Source: Clostridia bacterium (GTDB lineage Bacteria > Bacillota > Clostridia > Oscillospirales > CAG-272). Taken from it: a DNA stretch of 59,416 bases. The notes under the pieces were generated by a model. The model was not told the origin of the DNA. It worked only from the letters and a program-made list of their open reading frames with translations, and did no database searches. The position numbers and the translations under genes were made by a program. Positions 50,791-59,416 of this stretch are shown here, in pieces (the first letter of the stretch is position 1; each line of letters begins with the position of its first letter). The stretch covers positions 98,372 through 157,787 of the forward strand of contig JAFUQQ010000014.1 of the NCBI GenBank assembly GCA_017472285.1, given 5' to 3'.

Positions 50791-51645
50791 ATGAATGCAG
50801 CAGAATTACGCGGCGTATCTTACGTTTACAGCGAACATACACCGTTTTGCAAGGTTGCCGTCAACCATATCGATATCTCGTTTGAAGAAAAGTGCGTAAC
50901 GGGTATCATCGGACATACGGGTTCGGGAAAATCGACGGTTTCACAGCTTCTCAACGGTCTTTTGAAGCCTTCGGAAGGTGTCGTTGAGATCGATGGCAAA
51001 AATATCTGGGCAGAACCGAAAAAAATCAGAAACGTCCGTTTTTCCGTCGGTCTTGTTTTTCAATATCCCGAATATCAGCTTTTTGAAGAAACTTGTTATA
51101 AAGACATTGCGTTCGGTCCTAAAAATATGGGACTTGACGAGAAGGAGATCGATGAGCGCGTGCGTGAAGCGGCGGCGCTTGTCGGTCTTTCCGAAGAACT
51201 TTTTGAGAAATCGCCTTTTGATCTTTCGGGCGGTCAGAAAAGACGTGTGGCAATTGCGGGGGTGATGGCAATGCGTCCGAAGATTCTGATTCTTGACGAA
51301 CCTGCGGCAGGACTTGATCCGCGCGGACGCGATGAAATTCTTTCCAAGATTGTGGAATACCGTGAAAAAACGGATTCCACCGTCATTATGATTAGTCACA
51401 GTATGGAAGATATGGCGGTCTATTGCGATAAGATCCTCGTAATGAGTGATTCCAAGCCGTATATGTACGGTGCGCCCGCAGAAGTTTTCAGCAGAGCAAC
51501 GGATTTGGAAGCGGTCGGACTTTCCGTGCCGCAAGTCACAAAAATGATGCTTGCGCTGAAAGATAAAGGCTTTGCTATTCGCACGGATGTTTATACTGTC
51601 GATGCGGCAAAAGCGGAAATCGAACGCTTGCTTCAAACTATCTGA
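50791..51645 (+). CDS. ecfA2: Energy-coupling factor transporter ATPase EcfA2
   Basis: 284 residues, 3 bases after ecfA1. Walker A G-H-T-G-S-G-K-S-T, Q-loop V-F-Q-Y-P-E-Y-Q-L-F, signature L-S-G-G-Q-K-R-R, Walker B I-L-I-L-D-E-P-A-A-G-L-D-P. The Y-P-E-Y-Q-L-F-E-E-T block marks EcfA2. Confidence 0.96.
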   Translation: MNAAELRGVSYVYSEHTPFCKVAVNHIDISFEEKCVTGIIGHTGSGKSTVSQLLNGLLKPSEGVVEIDGKNIWAEPKKIRNVRFSVGLVFQYPEYQLFEETCYKDIAFGPKNMGLDEKEIDERVREAAALVGLSEELFEKSPFDLSGGQKRRVAIAGVMAMRPKILILDEPAAGLDPRGRDEILSKIVEYREKTDSTVIMISHSMEDMAVYCDKILVMSDSKPYMYGAPAEVFSRATDLEAVGLSVPQVTKMMLALKDKGFAIRTDVYTVDAAKAEIERLLQTI

Positions 51646-51677
51646 AAACGCTTTTGATTCAAGAAAGGAAACGTATT

Positions 51678-52499
51678 ATGTTCAAGGACATTACGCTCGG
51701 TCAATATTTTCCGGGGAACTCTTTTCTGCATAAACTCGACCCCAGAATGAAGCTCGTATTGGCTGTTTTTTATATCGTTCTGATCTTTTTGGCGAAAAGT
51801 GCGCCCGCTTATGCGCTGGTCTTTCTTTTCACGGTCTTATTGATTGCTGTTTCCGGTATTTCATTTATTACCGTTCTGAAAAGCTTGAAACCGATTTTTC
51901 TCGTTTTGATCTTTACGACACTCATCAATATTTTTTGGAATAACGGTACGACCGTACTTTTTGAATGGAAATTCATCGTTATTACGCTGGAGGGTATTAT
52001 CCGCGCGATCACGATGGCTCTCCGAATCATTCTTCTGATGGTATCCACGTCCGTGATTCTGATGTATACCACCTCTCCCATTGCTTTGACGGATGGATTG
52101 GAACAGCTTCTTTCGCCTCTTGCAAAGATCAAAATTCCCGTTCATACCTTTGCGATGATGATGACGATGGCACTTCGTTTCATCCCGACACTTCTCGAAG
52201 AAACCCAAAAGATCATCAATGCTCAGAAAGCACGCGGCGCGGATTTCGATTCAGGCAATATCATCACCAAAGCCAAAGCCCTGATTCCCGTCCTGATTCC
52301 GCTTCTGATTTCTCAGTTCAGACGCGCGGAAGAACTTGCGACCGCAATGGAATGTCGTTGTTACCGCGGCGGCGGAGGCAGAACACGCATGACGATTTTA
52401 CATTTTTCCGTAAGAGATTTTATCTCGGCTGGACTTGTTCTTGCACTTTTTGCGGGTATTCTGCTTTTGAATTTCTATTTTCCAGCATTGATAAAATAA
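51678..52499 (+). CDS. ecfT: Energy-coupling factor transporter transmembrane protein EcfT
   Basis: Start at ATG 51678 behind AAGAAAGGA. 273 residues, about five to six helices. Coupling motifs Q-K-A-R-G-A-D (near residue 189) and A-M-E-C-R-C-Y-R-G contact the two ATPases; the second differs from the usual A-M-x-A-R-G-Y by Cys in place of Ala and Gly. H-K-L-D-P-R-M-K-L near the N terminus is also typical. Confidence 0.94.
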   Translation: MFKDITLGQYFPGNSFLHKLDPRMKLVLAVFYIVLIFLAKSAPAYALVFLFTVLLIAVSGISFITVLKSLKPIFLVLIFTTLINIFWNNGTTVLFEWKFIVITLEGIIRAITMALRIILLMVSTSVILMYTTSPIALTDGLEQLLSPLAKIKIPVHTFAMMMTMALRFIPTLLEETQKIINAQKARGADFDSGNIITKAKALIPVLIPLLISQFRRAEELATAMECRCYRGGGGRTRMTILHFSVRDFISAGLVLALFAGILLLNFYFPALIK

Positions 52500-52526
52500 T
52501 TAAATTATAAAAGAAAGGACGCGGCA

Positions 52527-53294
52527 ATGAAGCATCTAATCTATCTTTCTTATCTCGGTACGGAATATTCGGGCTTTCAGGTACAGCCGAATGCTAAGAC
52601 CGTACAAGCGGCGCTACAATATGCCGCGACTAAAATTTTTGATACGCCGTGCGGTGTCAGCGGATGCAGCCGTACCGACAGCGGTGTACATGCAAACGAA
52701 TATCTTGCCGCCATTGAAGAACACGGCACGTCGGCGATTCCCGAAGCGGCGGTTCCGCGCGCGATGAATACGTATCTGCCAAAAGATATTTCCATACGGA
52801 AAAGCGTTCGCGTCGCGGAGGATTTCAAGATTCGCCATGAGGTCATGGGCAAAGAATATATGTATCTGATCTGGAATCATCCGTACAGAAATCCTTTTCT
52901 TAGTGACCGTTCACTTTATTATCCGCGAACGCTTGATCTTGAAAAAATGCGGGAGGCAATCCCATATTTTCTCGGCAAACATGATTTTCATGCGTTTATG
53001 GCAAGCGGCAGCGATATTGCCGATACTGTCCGCACGATCACGGATCTCCGTATTGAAAACGAGGGCGAAAGCGTGAAAATTTACGTTTCCGCAGATGGTT
53101 TCTTATATAATATGGTAAGGATCATCGTTGGTACACTCCTTGAAATTTCCGAAGAGAAGATCGACCTTGAAAGACTTGAAAATGCGATCGTCAGCGGAAA
53201 TCGCGCGCTTGCAGGCAGAACCGCGCCAGCGGAAGGTCTTTATTTGAACCGCGTCTTTCTGAATCCCGATATCGAAAAGGAGATTGCTCCGTGA
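52527..53294 (+). CDS. truA: tRNA pseudouridine(38-40) synthase TruA
   Basis: 255 residues; catalytic Asp51 in C-S-R-T-D-S-G-V-H-A, then the family blocks F-S/M-x-R-H-x-x-x-G-K-E-Y, H-D-F-H-A-F and F-L-Y-N-M-V-R-I-I-V-G-T-L-L-E. GAAAGGA ribosome site, 27 bases after ecfT, the classic ecf-truA order. Overlaps the next gene by 4 bases. Confidence 0.96.
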   Translation: MKHLIYLSYLGTEYSGFQVQPNAKTVQAALQYAATKIFDTPCGVSGCSRTDSGVHANEYLAAIEEHGTSAIPEAAVPRAMNTYLPKDISIRKSVRVAEDFKIRHEVMGKEYMYLIWNHPYRNPFLSDRSLYYPRTLDLEKMREAIPYFLGKHDFHAFMASGSDIADTVRTITDLRIENEGESVKIYVSADGFLYNMVRIIVGTLLEISEEKIDLERLENAIVSGNRALAGRTAPAEGLYLNRVFLNPDIEKEIAP

Positions 53295-54481
53295 ACCGTC
53301 AGCCTCAAACGAAATGTCCGCCTTCTTCCGAAAGAAAATATTCGGAAAATAGAATGTATTATGAAAAATTGGCGGATAAATATCATATCATTCAGTATCT
53401 CCCGCTCCTTTGTCTTGTTCTCCTTACCATTCTGACGGTTTTTTTCGGCTACCGTTCGATGCAGGGGGATAATTTCCGATATCTTTTTAAGACATTGAAG
53501 GATAATCCCGTATCTTTGGATGCAAACTATGAAGATATTTCCTATGCGGCGGGAAGCGGTGTGGATTTCACGCTTTATAAAGATGAGCTTGCCGTGATCG
53601 GCGATGGAAGGATGACGCTATATACCCTTTCGGGAGATTTGCGTTTTCGCCACAATGCGAAAAGTACGGCGGCAGCGTATGCCGTTTCCGAAAAATATAT
53701 CGCGGTTTATACACCCGGTGCAAAAGGTCTTTCCGTATACAATTCGTTTGGATGTGTTTTTGAAGAAACCTTCAAACAACCCGTTCGCAGTGTTGCGGTT
53801 TCCGATTCGGGCAGACTTGCCGTTTGTCTGAAAGGAGAAGGCACCACGGAGATCGAGATTTTTGATGCAGATTTTGAACGAGAAATGTCTTTTCGTTTGG
53901 AAAACGGCGTGGTATACGACATGGACCTTTCTCCGAACGGCGATAAACTCATCGTGACTTCGCTTGCCACGGTTGGTGGCGCGTATTATACGGAGCTTAC
54001 TTTGTGGGATGTTTCAAGTGAAAAGACCGTTGCTTCCGAAAAAATCGATGCAAAAAAACCGATTTCGACAGGATTTTTTGCAGACGGACGTTTTTATGCC
54101 GCTGTTCAGGGCAATATTTGCTTTTATCAGGCAAACGGTAAAAAAGCAGAGACTGTTTCTCTTGCCGCGCAGGAATATGCCGTGGTCTGTGACGGAGAAA
54201 CACTTTCTGTATTGCGAAATACTTCCCACGTGACAACGTATTCCAAAAGAGGAAATCTGCTTGCGGAATTTTCTCTCTCTGAATCCGTTTTTTCTCTGAA
54301 ATATCGGGATGGGATCTATTATACCGTTTCCGATACGAGAATTGCTCTTTATTCGGAAAACGGAGAAGAAATCGGCGGATGTCCGATTTCTTCCGGTCTG
54401 ATCGACTTTTTTATTCTTGCCGATGGCAGTTTACTTTTATGTTACGTATCTGAAACGGAAAGAATCCTTCCGTTCTCTTGA
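53291..54481 (+). CDS. DUF5711-type membrane-anchored beta-propeller protein
   Basis: Starts at GTG 53291, overlapping the truA stop. 396 residues: cytoplasmic basic stretch of about 36, one membrane helix (about 37-54), then a propeller-like outer domain of repeated strands (L-A-V-I-G-D-G-R-M-T-L-Y, I-A-V-Y-T-P-G-A-K-G-L-S-V-Y, R-I-A-L-Y-S-E-N-G). This matches the DUF5711 layout. It is followed by CvpA. Function unknown; structural or sensing role at the membrane likely. Confidence 0.82.
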   Translation: MNRQPQTKCPPSSERKYSENRMYYEKLADKYHIIQYLPLLCLVLLTILTVFFGYRSMQGDNFRYLFKTLKDNPVSLDANYEDISYAAGSGVDFTLYKDELAVIGDGRMTLYTLSGDLRFRHNAKSTAAAYAVSEKYIAVYTPGAKGLSVYNSFGCVFEETFKQPVRSVAVSDSGRLAVCLKGEGTTEIEIFDADFEREMSFRLENGVVYDMDLSPNGDKLIVTSLATVGGAYYTELTLWDVSSEKTVASEKIDAKKPISTGFFADGRFYAAVQGNICFYQANGKKAETVSLAAQEYAVVCDGETLSVLRNTSHVTTYSKRGNLLAEFSLSESVFSLKYRDGIYYTVSDTRIALYSENGEEIGGCPISSGLIDFFILADGSLLLCYVSETERILPFS

Positions 54482-54519
54482 CGCTTTACGCGGTATTCCC
54501 GCAGAAAAGAGGTTTTGAT

Positions 54520-55191
54520 ATGGCATTTCTGATTGATCTTATACTTGTTTTTATTCTTGCACTTTGCGTTTATATCGGCTGGGTACGCGGCTTTGTAAAG
54601 ACGCTCAGCGGTTTTCTGATTTACGTTGTTTCCTTTGCGTTTGCAAACGCATCGTATCATCTGATTACCAAATATACGATCATGCTTCCTTTTTTGCAAA
54701 AATTGATCAGTGACGTGGAAATGCCCGTTTTTTCGGAAAAGGCGACTTTCCTCGATAAGCTCGGTGAGATCGTTACGTTTGCGAAAGATACCGCACTTAC
54801 ACAGGGCGCGGAAGAAGCGGTCGAAGCGACAAAAGCCGTTCTCGGAAACTGTGTTGCAGAGCTTCTTGCGGCTGTGATCGCTTTTATTCTGATCTTTTTG
54901 GTATCGATCCTTTTGCTGAAGCTCCTGATCTGGATTTTTGATGCTTTTGTAACGAAACTTCCCGTTCTCAGACAGGCAAACGGTCTTCTTGGCGGTATCG
55001 TTGGACTTTTTAACGGCTTTATCTGGACGTGGGCGCTTTCCAATATTTTTGTTCGCATCGTCCTTCCTCTTTTGCATCACGTGTGGCCGAATGTTTTTAT
55101 TTATGAAATTGCGGATTCTTTCGTCGTGAATCTTTGCACGAAGATCAATCCGATCACATATCTCTTTGAACTGATCAATTTGATCTCTTAA
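54520..55191 (+). CDS. CvpA family membrane protein
   Basis: ATG 54520, 7 bases after AAGAGG. 223 residues with four hydrophobic helices (near 3-25, 30-50, 110-135, 150-180) and the CvpA start V-Y-I-G-W-V-R-G-F-V-K-T-L-S-G. Members are linked to colicin V production, biofilm and envelope stability. Lies between DUF5711 and the ClpE-type gene. Confidence 0.85.
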   Translation: MAFLIDLILVFILALCVYIGWVRGFVKTLSGFLIYVVSFAFANASYHLITKYTIMLPFLQKLISDVEMPVFSEKATFLDKLGEIVTFAKDTALTQGAEEAVEATKAVLGNCVAELLAAVIAFILIFLVSILLLKLLIWIFDAFVTKLPVLRQANGLLGGIVGLFNGFIWTWALSNIFVRIVLPLLHHVWPNVFIYEIADSFVVNLCTKINPITYLFELINLIS

Positions 55192-55229
55192 AAAATACTG
55201 TTTTTTCATGAAAGGATGAAACCCCAAAT

Positions 55230-57629
55230 ATGCAGATGTGTTCAAGATGCCATAAGCGTATGGCAGTTCTCTTTATTACGAAAATCGAAAACAATGAAAC
55301 GAAAAACGAAGGTCTTTGTCTGAAATGCGCAAGAGAGCTTGGTATTCCTCAGGTGGATAATATGCTCGCGGGAATGGGCATTTCGGACGATGAGCTTGAC
55401 GATATGGAAAACAATCTCGAAGCACTTTTCAACGGTGGCGGTGGCGATGACGATGAAGACGGTGACGATATCGATGCTTCCGATGAAAACGGTGAAGAAT
55501 CGGATTTCTTCAAAAACGAACCGGGTGAAAGCAGAACGCCTTCTCTTGATTTCGCAAAGCTTTTCAATAGTTTTCCTTTCGGCGGTGCCAATCAGAAAGC
55601 TCCCAAAAATTCCAAAAACGATGGCAATGAGGATAAAGAACAAAAAAAGCAAGAGCGAAAAGAAGAAAAAGCACGTAAAAAAGAATCCAAAAAGAAAAAA
55701 TATCTCAGTATGTATTGCCGTGACCTGACAGGTGCGGCAAGAGATGGAAAATTGGATGAAGTGATCGGCAGAGAAAAAGAAACGGCGCGCATGATGCAGA
55801 TCCTTTCCCGCAGACAGAAGAACAATCCTTGTCTGATCGGTGAACCCGGTGTCGGTAAAACTGCCATTGCGGAAGCACTCGCGCAGAAGATCGCTTCGGG
55901 TGACGTTCCTTATAAGCTCCGCGGCAAAGAAGTCCATCTCGTTGACCTGACCGCCCTCGTTGCGGGTACACAGTTCCGCGGACAGTTTGAAAGCCGTATG
56001 AAAGGCCTTGTCGATGAAGTCAAGGATCTCGGCAATATCATTCTCGTGATCGATGAAGTGCATAGCATCGTCGGTGTCGGCGATTCCGAGGGCAGTATGA
56101 ATGCGGCAAATATCCTGAAACCCGCTCTTTCCCGCGGTGAAATTCAGCTCATCGGCGCGACGACTTTGACCGAATACAGAAAATATATCGAAAAGGATTC
56201 CGCCCTGGAACGCCGTTTCCAGCCGATCATGGTCGATGAACCTTCGATCGCGGAAACGAAAAAGATCCTCGGTGGTATCAAAAAGCATTACGAAACCTTC
56301 CATAAGATCGCGATCTCTGAGGAAATCATCGGACGCGCCGTGGAGCTTTCCGAGCGTTATATCACGGACAGATTCCTTCCCGATAAAGCGATCGACCTTT
56401 TGGATGAAGCGGCGGCTTACGTTGCGATCAATTCTCCCGTGCTTGACCGCATTAGCATGGTGGAAGACGAGCTAAAAAAATTGGCGGTGCAAGCGGAAGA
56501 ATTGGAAACCGATGCGCATCTCGCCGAGAGTGATGAGGAACGCAACAAGCATTATGAAAAAGTCGCGTCCGTACGCGCAAGCCAATTGCAGAACGAACAC
56601 GAATACAACCGTTTGAAAAATGAATTGGCTGTTATTGAACTGAAGCTCGAAGACCTTGCGCGTGTGATTGAAATGTGGACGGGTGTTCCGGCGGGATCGA
56701 TTACGGCAAATGAATTTGAGCATTTGCTGACGATGGAAGAACGCTTGAAAAAGAGAATCATCGGTCAGGATCAAGCAGTTTCCGCTGTTTGCCGCGCGAT
56801 CAAACGCAACCGCACCGGCGTATCTTATAAAAGAAAACCTGCATCCTTTATCTTTGCAGGTCCGACGGGTGTCGGTAAGACCGAACTTGTTAAGGTGCTT
56901 GCCGAAGATCTTTTTGATACCCCCGATTCGCTGATCCGCCTGGATATGTCCGAATTTATGGAGAAACATTCCGTTTCCCGTCTTGTTGGTTCGCCTCCCG
57001 GTTATGTCGGTTATGACGATGCGGGACAACTCACAGAAAAGATCAGACGACATCCGTATTCCGTCGTTCTTTTCGATGAGATTGAAAAGGCGCATCCGGA
57101 CGTATTGAATATCCTTTTGCAGATCCTTGATGACGGCAGAATCACCGATTCTCACGGTAAAGAAGTCAAATTCGATAACTGTGTGATCGTTATGACGACC
57201 AACGCGGGTTCAACGGGCGTTTCCAATACAATCGGTTTCGGTAACAGCATGGCTACGATTGCCGAAAACCGCACGGAAAAGGCACTTCTTGAATTTTTGC
57301 GTCCCGAATTTATCAACCGTATTGATGAGATCATTACGTTCCGTTCTCTTGAAAAAGAAGATTTCGTTCGTATCGCAAAGATCATGCTTGCCGATCTTGC
57401 GAAAGTTCTCGTGGAAAAGGATATTACCGTCCGTTATACCGAAGCCGTCCCAGAACGTATTGCCGAAAAAGCGTTCTCGGTGAAGTACGGTGCGCGTAAT
57501 ATGCGTCGTTATATCAGCCGTGAGATCGAAGACGTTGCCGCGGAAAAGATCATTTCCGGTTATGCAACGACGATCTCTGAAATCTGGATCGACGTTGTCG
57601 ATGATGCTTTTGAGATCAGCGTAAAATGA
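55230..57629 (+). CDS. clpE: ClpE-type AAA+ unfoldase (Clp ATP-binding subunit)
   Basis: 799 residues. The N-terminal zinc finger Cys4/7/30/33 replaces the ClpC-type Clp_N repeats. An acidic stretch (about 73-91) and Lys/Glu-rich linker (134-157) follow. D1 has Walker A G-E-P-G-V-G-K-T (204-211) and D-E at 275-276. A coiled middle domain (about 405-480) follows. D2 has Walker A G-P-T-G-V-G-K-T (544-551), D-E at 616-617 and the ClpP-binding I-G-F loop at 668-670. It should feed ClpP. No CtsR gene or clear CtsR box is upstream. The symbol rests on the domain plan. Confidence 0.88.
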   Translation: MQMCSRCHKRMAVLFITKIENNETKNEGLCLKCARELGIPQVDNMLAGMGISDDELDDMENNLEALFNGGGGDDDEDGDDIDASDENGEESDFFKNEPGESRTPSLDFAKLFNSFPFGGANQKAPKNSKNDGNEDKEQKKQERKEEKARKKESKKKKYLSMYCRDLTGAARDGKLDEVIGREKETARMMQILSRRQKNNPCLIGEPGVGKTAIAEALAQKIASGDVPYKLRGKEVHLVDLTALVAGTQFRGQFESRMKGLVDEVKDLGNIILVIDEVHSIVGVGDSEGSMNAANILKPALSRGEIQLIGATTLTEYRKYIEKDSALERRFQPIMVDEPSIAETKKILGGIKKHYETFHKIAISEEIIGRAVELSERYITDRFLPDKAIDLLDEAAAYVAINSPVLDRISMVEDELKKLAVQAEELETDAHLAESDEERNKHYEKVASVRASQLQNEHEYNRLKNELAVIELKLEDLARVIEMWTGVPAGSITANEFEHLLTMEERLKKRIIGQDQAVSAVCRAIKRNRTGVSYKRKPASFIFAGPTGVGKTELVKVLAEDLFDTPDSLIRLDMSEFMEKHSVSRLVGSPPGYVGYDDAGQLTEKIRRHPYSVVLFDEIEKAHPDVLNILLQILDDGRITDSHGKEVKFDNCVIVMTTNAGSTGVSNTIGFGNSMATIAENRTEKALLEFLRPEFINRIDEIITFRSLEKEDFVRIAKIMLADLAKVLVEKDITVRYTEAVPERIAEKAFSVKYGARNMRRYISREIEDVAAEKIISGYATTISEIWIDVVDDAFEISVK

Positions 57630-58306
57630 ACGAAACGATAAAAATTTTATATCAGGATGATATGCTTGCCGTTGTGGTGAAGCCCGTCGGGGTCCTTTCG
57701 CAATCCGATCGGACAGGAGAGCTTTCCATGACGGAGCTTCTTGCGGCACAGCTTGGAAAAGATATTTTTCCTGTTCACCGCCTTGATCGTGCGGTTGGCG
57801 GTGTCATGGTCTTTGCCATGACGAAAGCCGCCGCGGGAAAGCTTTCCGCGCTTCTCGGTACGGATGCGTTTGAAAAAGAATATATTACGGTCGTTCACGG
57901 TGAGCCTGCGGAAAAAAGCGGAGAATTTTTTGATTATCTCCGCCATGATGCCAGACGGAATATGACTTCCGTCGTTCCGAAAGAAGAAAAAGATGCCAAA
58001 GATGCAAAATTATCCTATACCCTTTTGCAATCGGATGGGGAATTTTCGCTTGTGAGAGTGCGTTTACATACAGGTCGTACCCATCAGATCCGCGTACAGT
58101 TTTCCTCACGGAATATGTCGATCGCGGGCGATGGCAAATATGGTGCACGTGACCGTATGGGACTTGCGCTTTGGTCATACCGGCTTGCTTTCAGACATCC
58201 GATACGCAAAAAAAGAATGGTCTTTACAGCTTTGCCGGATGAGAACGTGACACCTTGGGATCGGTTTTTGACAAAAGCTCAGGACAGAACGGAGAAAGGA
58301 AATTAA
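57626..58306 (+). CDS. RluA-family pseudouridine synthase
   Basis: Overlaps clpE by ATGA. 226 residues, no S4 domain; catalytic Asp54 in H-R-L-D-R-A-V-G-G. Also A-x-F-E-K-E-Y, H-T-G-R-T-H-Q-I-R-V-Q-F and a final L-x-F-x-H-P block. The first motif has Ala-Val where most have x-T-S-G. Single-domain members act on rRNA or tRNA; the target is not readable. Confidence 0.92.
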   Translation: MNETIKILYQDDMLAVVVKPVGVLSQSDRTGELSMTELLAAQLGKDIFPVHRLDRAVGGVMVFAMTKAAAGKLSALLGTDAFEKEYITVVHGEPAEKSGEFFDYLRHDARRNMTSVVPKEEKDAKDAKLSYTLLQSDGEFSLVRVRLHTGRTHQIRVQFSSRNMSIAGDGKYGARDRMGLALWSYRLAFRHPIRKKRMVFTALPDENVTPWDRFLTKAQDRTEKGN

Positions 58307-58307
58307 A

Positions 58308-59189
58308 ATGAAAAAAATAATTTGTTTATTGATGGCGATTGCGCTTTGCGTTTCTTTTGCCTCGTGTGGAAGCGGTACGTCTGTTGCGATCCATGCGCTT
58401 CGTTTGGATAATGAAGTTGAAAATCTTTTTCTTTGGGATAAAAACGTGGCATCCTATACGGAAACTATTTCATATAAGGACAAAGATGGTAGCGAAGCAT
58501 TTTCTTCCATATATTATTATGAAAAAGCGGAAGATATTTATTCGATGTATAATGTTTGTGAAACCATCGGGGATTACAAGCTTTATGCTTATGAAGGTAA
58601 AGTTTACACCGAAACGGAAAAGGGAATTACTGCCGTTCTTTTGCTCAGTTCCACGTACAGTGATTTTATTAAAGGTTATCTTTCCGGTGAATTTCCGCTT
58701 GACGGAGAAGTTCTGAAGCAGCAGCGTTCTGAAAAAGTGGACGGCAAGATCACGGCATATTATCATACCGTGCTGACCCCTCAGCAGACGGCTAAAGTTA
58801 AAAGCTTTGGTTTTGACGGTACGGAAACGATTGAAACGCGTTACGTGATTTCAGATGAAAAATATATCGACAGCGTGGAATATACGGTGATCAACGGAGA
58901 TGAAAAATATCTTTTTGCGGAACGTAAATTTGATATTGCTTCTGAAAAGCTGGAGGGTGCTTTTGATACCGTTGCGTCCCTGATACCTTCTGTTTCGGTC
59001 GATATCGTATTTGTGAATGATGCCAATAAGGGCAGACATTTTGAAATTCCCGCAGGTGTTTACGTTGGTATTGATACGGCAGATAATGCTTATGAATTTT
59101 TCAGGGATGAAGATTGCACGATTCCGTATTCTTATGAAGCAGAATCAGTTTCTGAAAATATCATTATTTATGCGCGTGAAAAATCTTGA
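58308..59189 (+). CDS. Putative lipoprotein, 293 aa
   Basis: Directly after the pseudouridine synthase (1 base between) with AGAAAGGA. Lipobox F-A-S-C with Cys20 after a basic, hydrophobic signal. The mature protein alternates Tyr-rich strands (Y-T-E-T-I-S-Y-K-D-K-D-G, I-Y-Y-Y-E-K-A) and ends in a segment with I-P-A-G-V-Y-V-G-I-D. No family recognised. Last gene before the tRNA cluster. Confidence 0.85.
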   Translation: MKKIICLLMAIALCVSFASCGSGTSVAIHALRLDNEVENLFLWDKNVASYTETISYKDKDGSEAFSSIYYYEKAEDIYSMYNVCETIGDYKLYAYEGKVYTETEKGITAVLLLSSTYSDFIKGYLSGEFPLDGEVLKQQRSEKVDGKITAYYHTVLTPQQTAKVKSFGFDGTETIETRYVISDEKYIDSVEYTVINGDEKYLFAERKFDIASEKLEGAFDTVASLIPSVSVDIVFVNDANKGRHFEIPAGVYVGIDTADNAYEFFRDEDCTIPYSYEAESVSENIIIYAREKS

Positions 59190-59207
59190 AAAAATTTAAA
59201 AAAAGTA

Positions 59208-59236
59208 TTGACAAAAGGAAAACTTTGTGATATACT
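59208..59236 (+). promoter_or_regulatory. Promoter of the tRNA cluster
   Basis: TTGACA (59208-59213), 17-base spacer, TATACT (59231-59236), about 40 bases before tRNA-Thr. Confidence 0.85.
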
Positions 59237-59277
59237 AATACCTGTCGCAAGGGAGAAACTGAGCGGCGGGTAAAAAT

Positions 59278-59352
59278 GCTGGTGTGGCTCAATGGCAGAG
59301 CAGCTGATTTGTAATCAGCAGGTTGATGGTTCGACTCCGTTCACCAGCTCCA
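59278..59352 (+). tRNA. tRNA-Thr (TGT anticodon)
   Basis: Full cloverleaf: acceptor GCTGGTG/CACCAGC, D stem GCTC/GAGC, anticodon stem GCTGA/TCAGC with loop TTTGTAA (anticodon TGT), T loop TTCGACT, and encoded CCA at 59350-59352. Confidence 0.97.
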
Positions 59353-59355
59353 TAT

Positions 59356-59416
59356 GGGAGCGTTCCCGAGTGGCCAAAGGGGGCAGACTGTAAATCTGTT
59401 GTCTGTGACTTCGGTG
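59356..59416 (+). tRNA. tRNA-Tyr (GTA anticodon), cut by the window end
   Basis: Acceptor GGGAGCG, TTCCCGAGTGGCC D arm, anticodon stem GCAGA/TCTGT with loop CTGTAAA (anticodon GTA) and the beginning of the long class II variable arm. The T arm and 3' end lie beyond the window. The next bases probably hold more tRNAs. Confidence 0.95.

Noticed and set aside
55242..56303. Minus-strand open frame of 353 codons
   Set aside because: Antisense to clpE; Phe/Arg-rich, no ribosome site, no domain.
1..59416. CRISPR array, prophage, insertion sequence or replication origin
   Set aside because: No regularly spaced direct repeats, phage structural genes, transposases or DnaA-box clusters were seen; the repeats present are single intergenic R1 and R2 elements.

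Overview
The window is an ordinary chromosomal segment of a Bacillota bacterium, most probably an anaerobic clostridium of the Oscillospirales or Ruminococcaceae kind. That placement is inference from gene content and order. The evidence is a long SRP RNA (with the extra Alu-type half) directly upstream of dnaX-ebfC-recR as in Bacillus, ecfA1-ecfA2-ecfT-truA, AbrB/NrdR/YtrA-type regulators, DUF4367 and DUF5711 proteins, consistent TTGACA-17-TATAAT promoters and AGGAGG ribosome binding sites. No phage, plasmid, insertion sequence, transposase or CRISPR array is visible. Both window edges cut a gene: a secreted protein on the left and a tRNA-Tyr on the right.

Layout. 1-5.7 kb (minus strand): secreted Ig-like protein, rpiB, a cysteine desulfurase-tsaE-tsaB cluster (t6A tRNA modification) and two lipoproteins. 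5.8-9.4 kb (plus): SRP RNA, dnaX, ebfC, recR, then an AbrB-like regulator with a zinc ribbon. 9.4-17.4 kb: small zinc-ribbon membrane protein, AlaX-type editing enzyme, SGNH hydrolase, a large intracellular LRR_5-DUF4132 protein, and a minus-strand SPFH - ribbon-helix-helix - (frameshifted) membrane protein operon. 17.5-25.8 kb (plus): ECF S component, YwlG family protein, YtrA-type GntR regulator with its ABC exporter, and a YdjI-YdjG-YdjH-like envelope-stress operon. 25.9-30.3 kb: two divergent sigma factors; one has a very long C-terminal extension, the other is followed by a DUF4367 anti-sigma candidate and a lipoprotein. 30.3-33.9 kb (minus): a siroheme/Fe-S reductase-like protein in one operon with an iron/heme/corrinoid-type ABC importer. 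34-42.6 kb: YwaF-type membrane protein, GH31 glycosidase, glycerophosphodiesterase, NUDIX protein, heavy-metal permease, a yhbD/bactofilin pair with palindromic operators, DUF4380 and nrdR. 42.7-59.4 kb: membrane protein, second intracellular LRR_5 protein, dusB, ruvC-ruvA-ruvB, an rRNA methyltransferase, ecfA1-ecfA2-ecfT, truA, DUF5711, cvpA, a ClpE-type unfoldase, an RluA-type synthase, a lipoprotein, and tRNA-Thr and tRNA-Tyr.

How the genes work together. The core is information processing and RNA maintenance: TsaB/TsaE, RlmI-like methyltransferase, TruA, RluA family, DusB, AlaX, tRNAs, DnaX, RecR and RuvABC. It is interleaved with envelope-sensing modules: SPFH proteins, TPM protein, a YtrA-controlled ABC transporter, ECF sigma and anti-sigma factors, a bactofilin and lipoproteins. 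The ECF ATPases and EcfT at 50-52 kb could energise the S component at 17.5 kb.

Two intergenic repeat families stand out. Family R1 (three copies, about 120-150 bp) is MITE-like. Family R2 (at least eight copies, about 55-90 bp) carries a long hairpin whose arms vary between copies but stay paired. Several R2 copies lie almost against start codons (ruvB, the ydjG-like gene, ecfA1). No single cassette is clearly a new system. The best candidates for undescribed biology are the extended sigma factor opposite an ECF sigma/anti-sigma locus, the cytosolic LRR_5/DUF4132 pair of paralogues, the reductase-importer operon, the SPFH-RHH operon with tandem palindromes in its promoter, and the R2 repeats.
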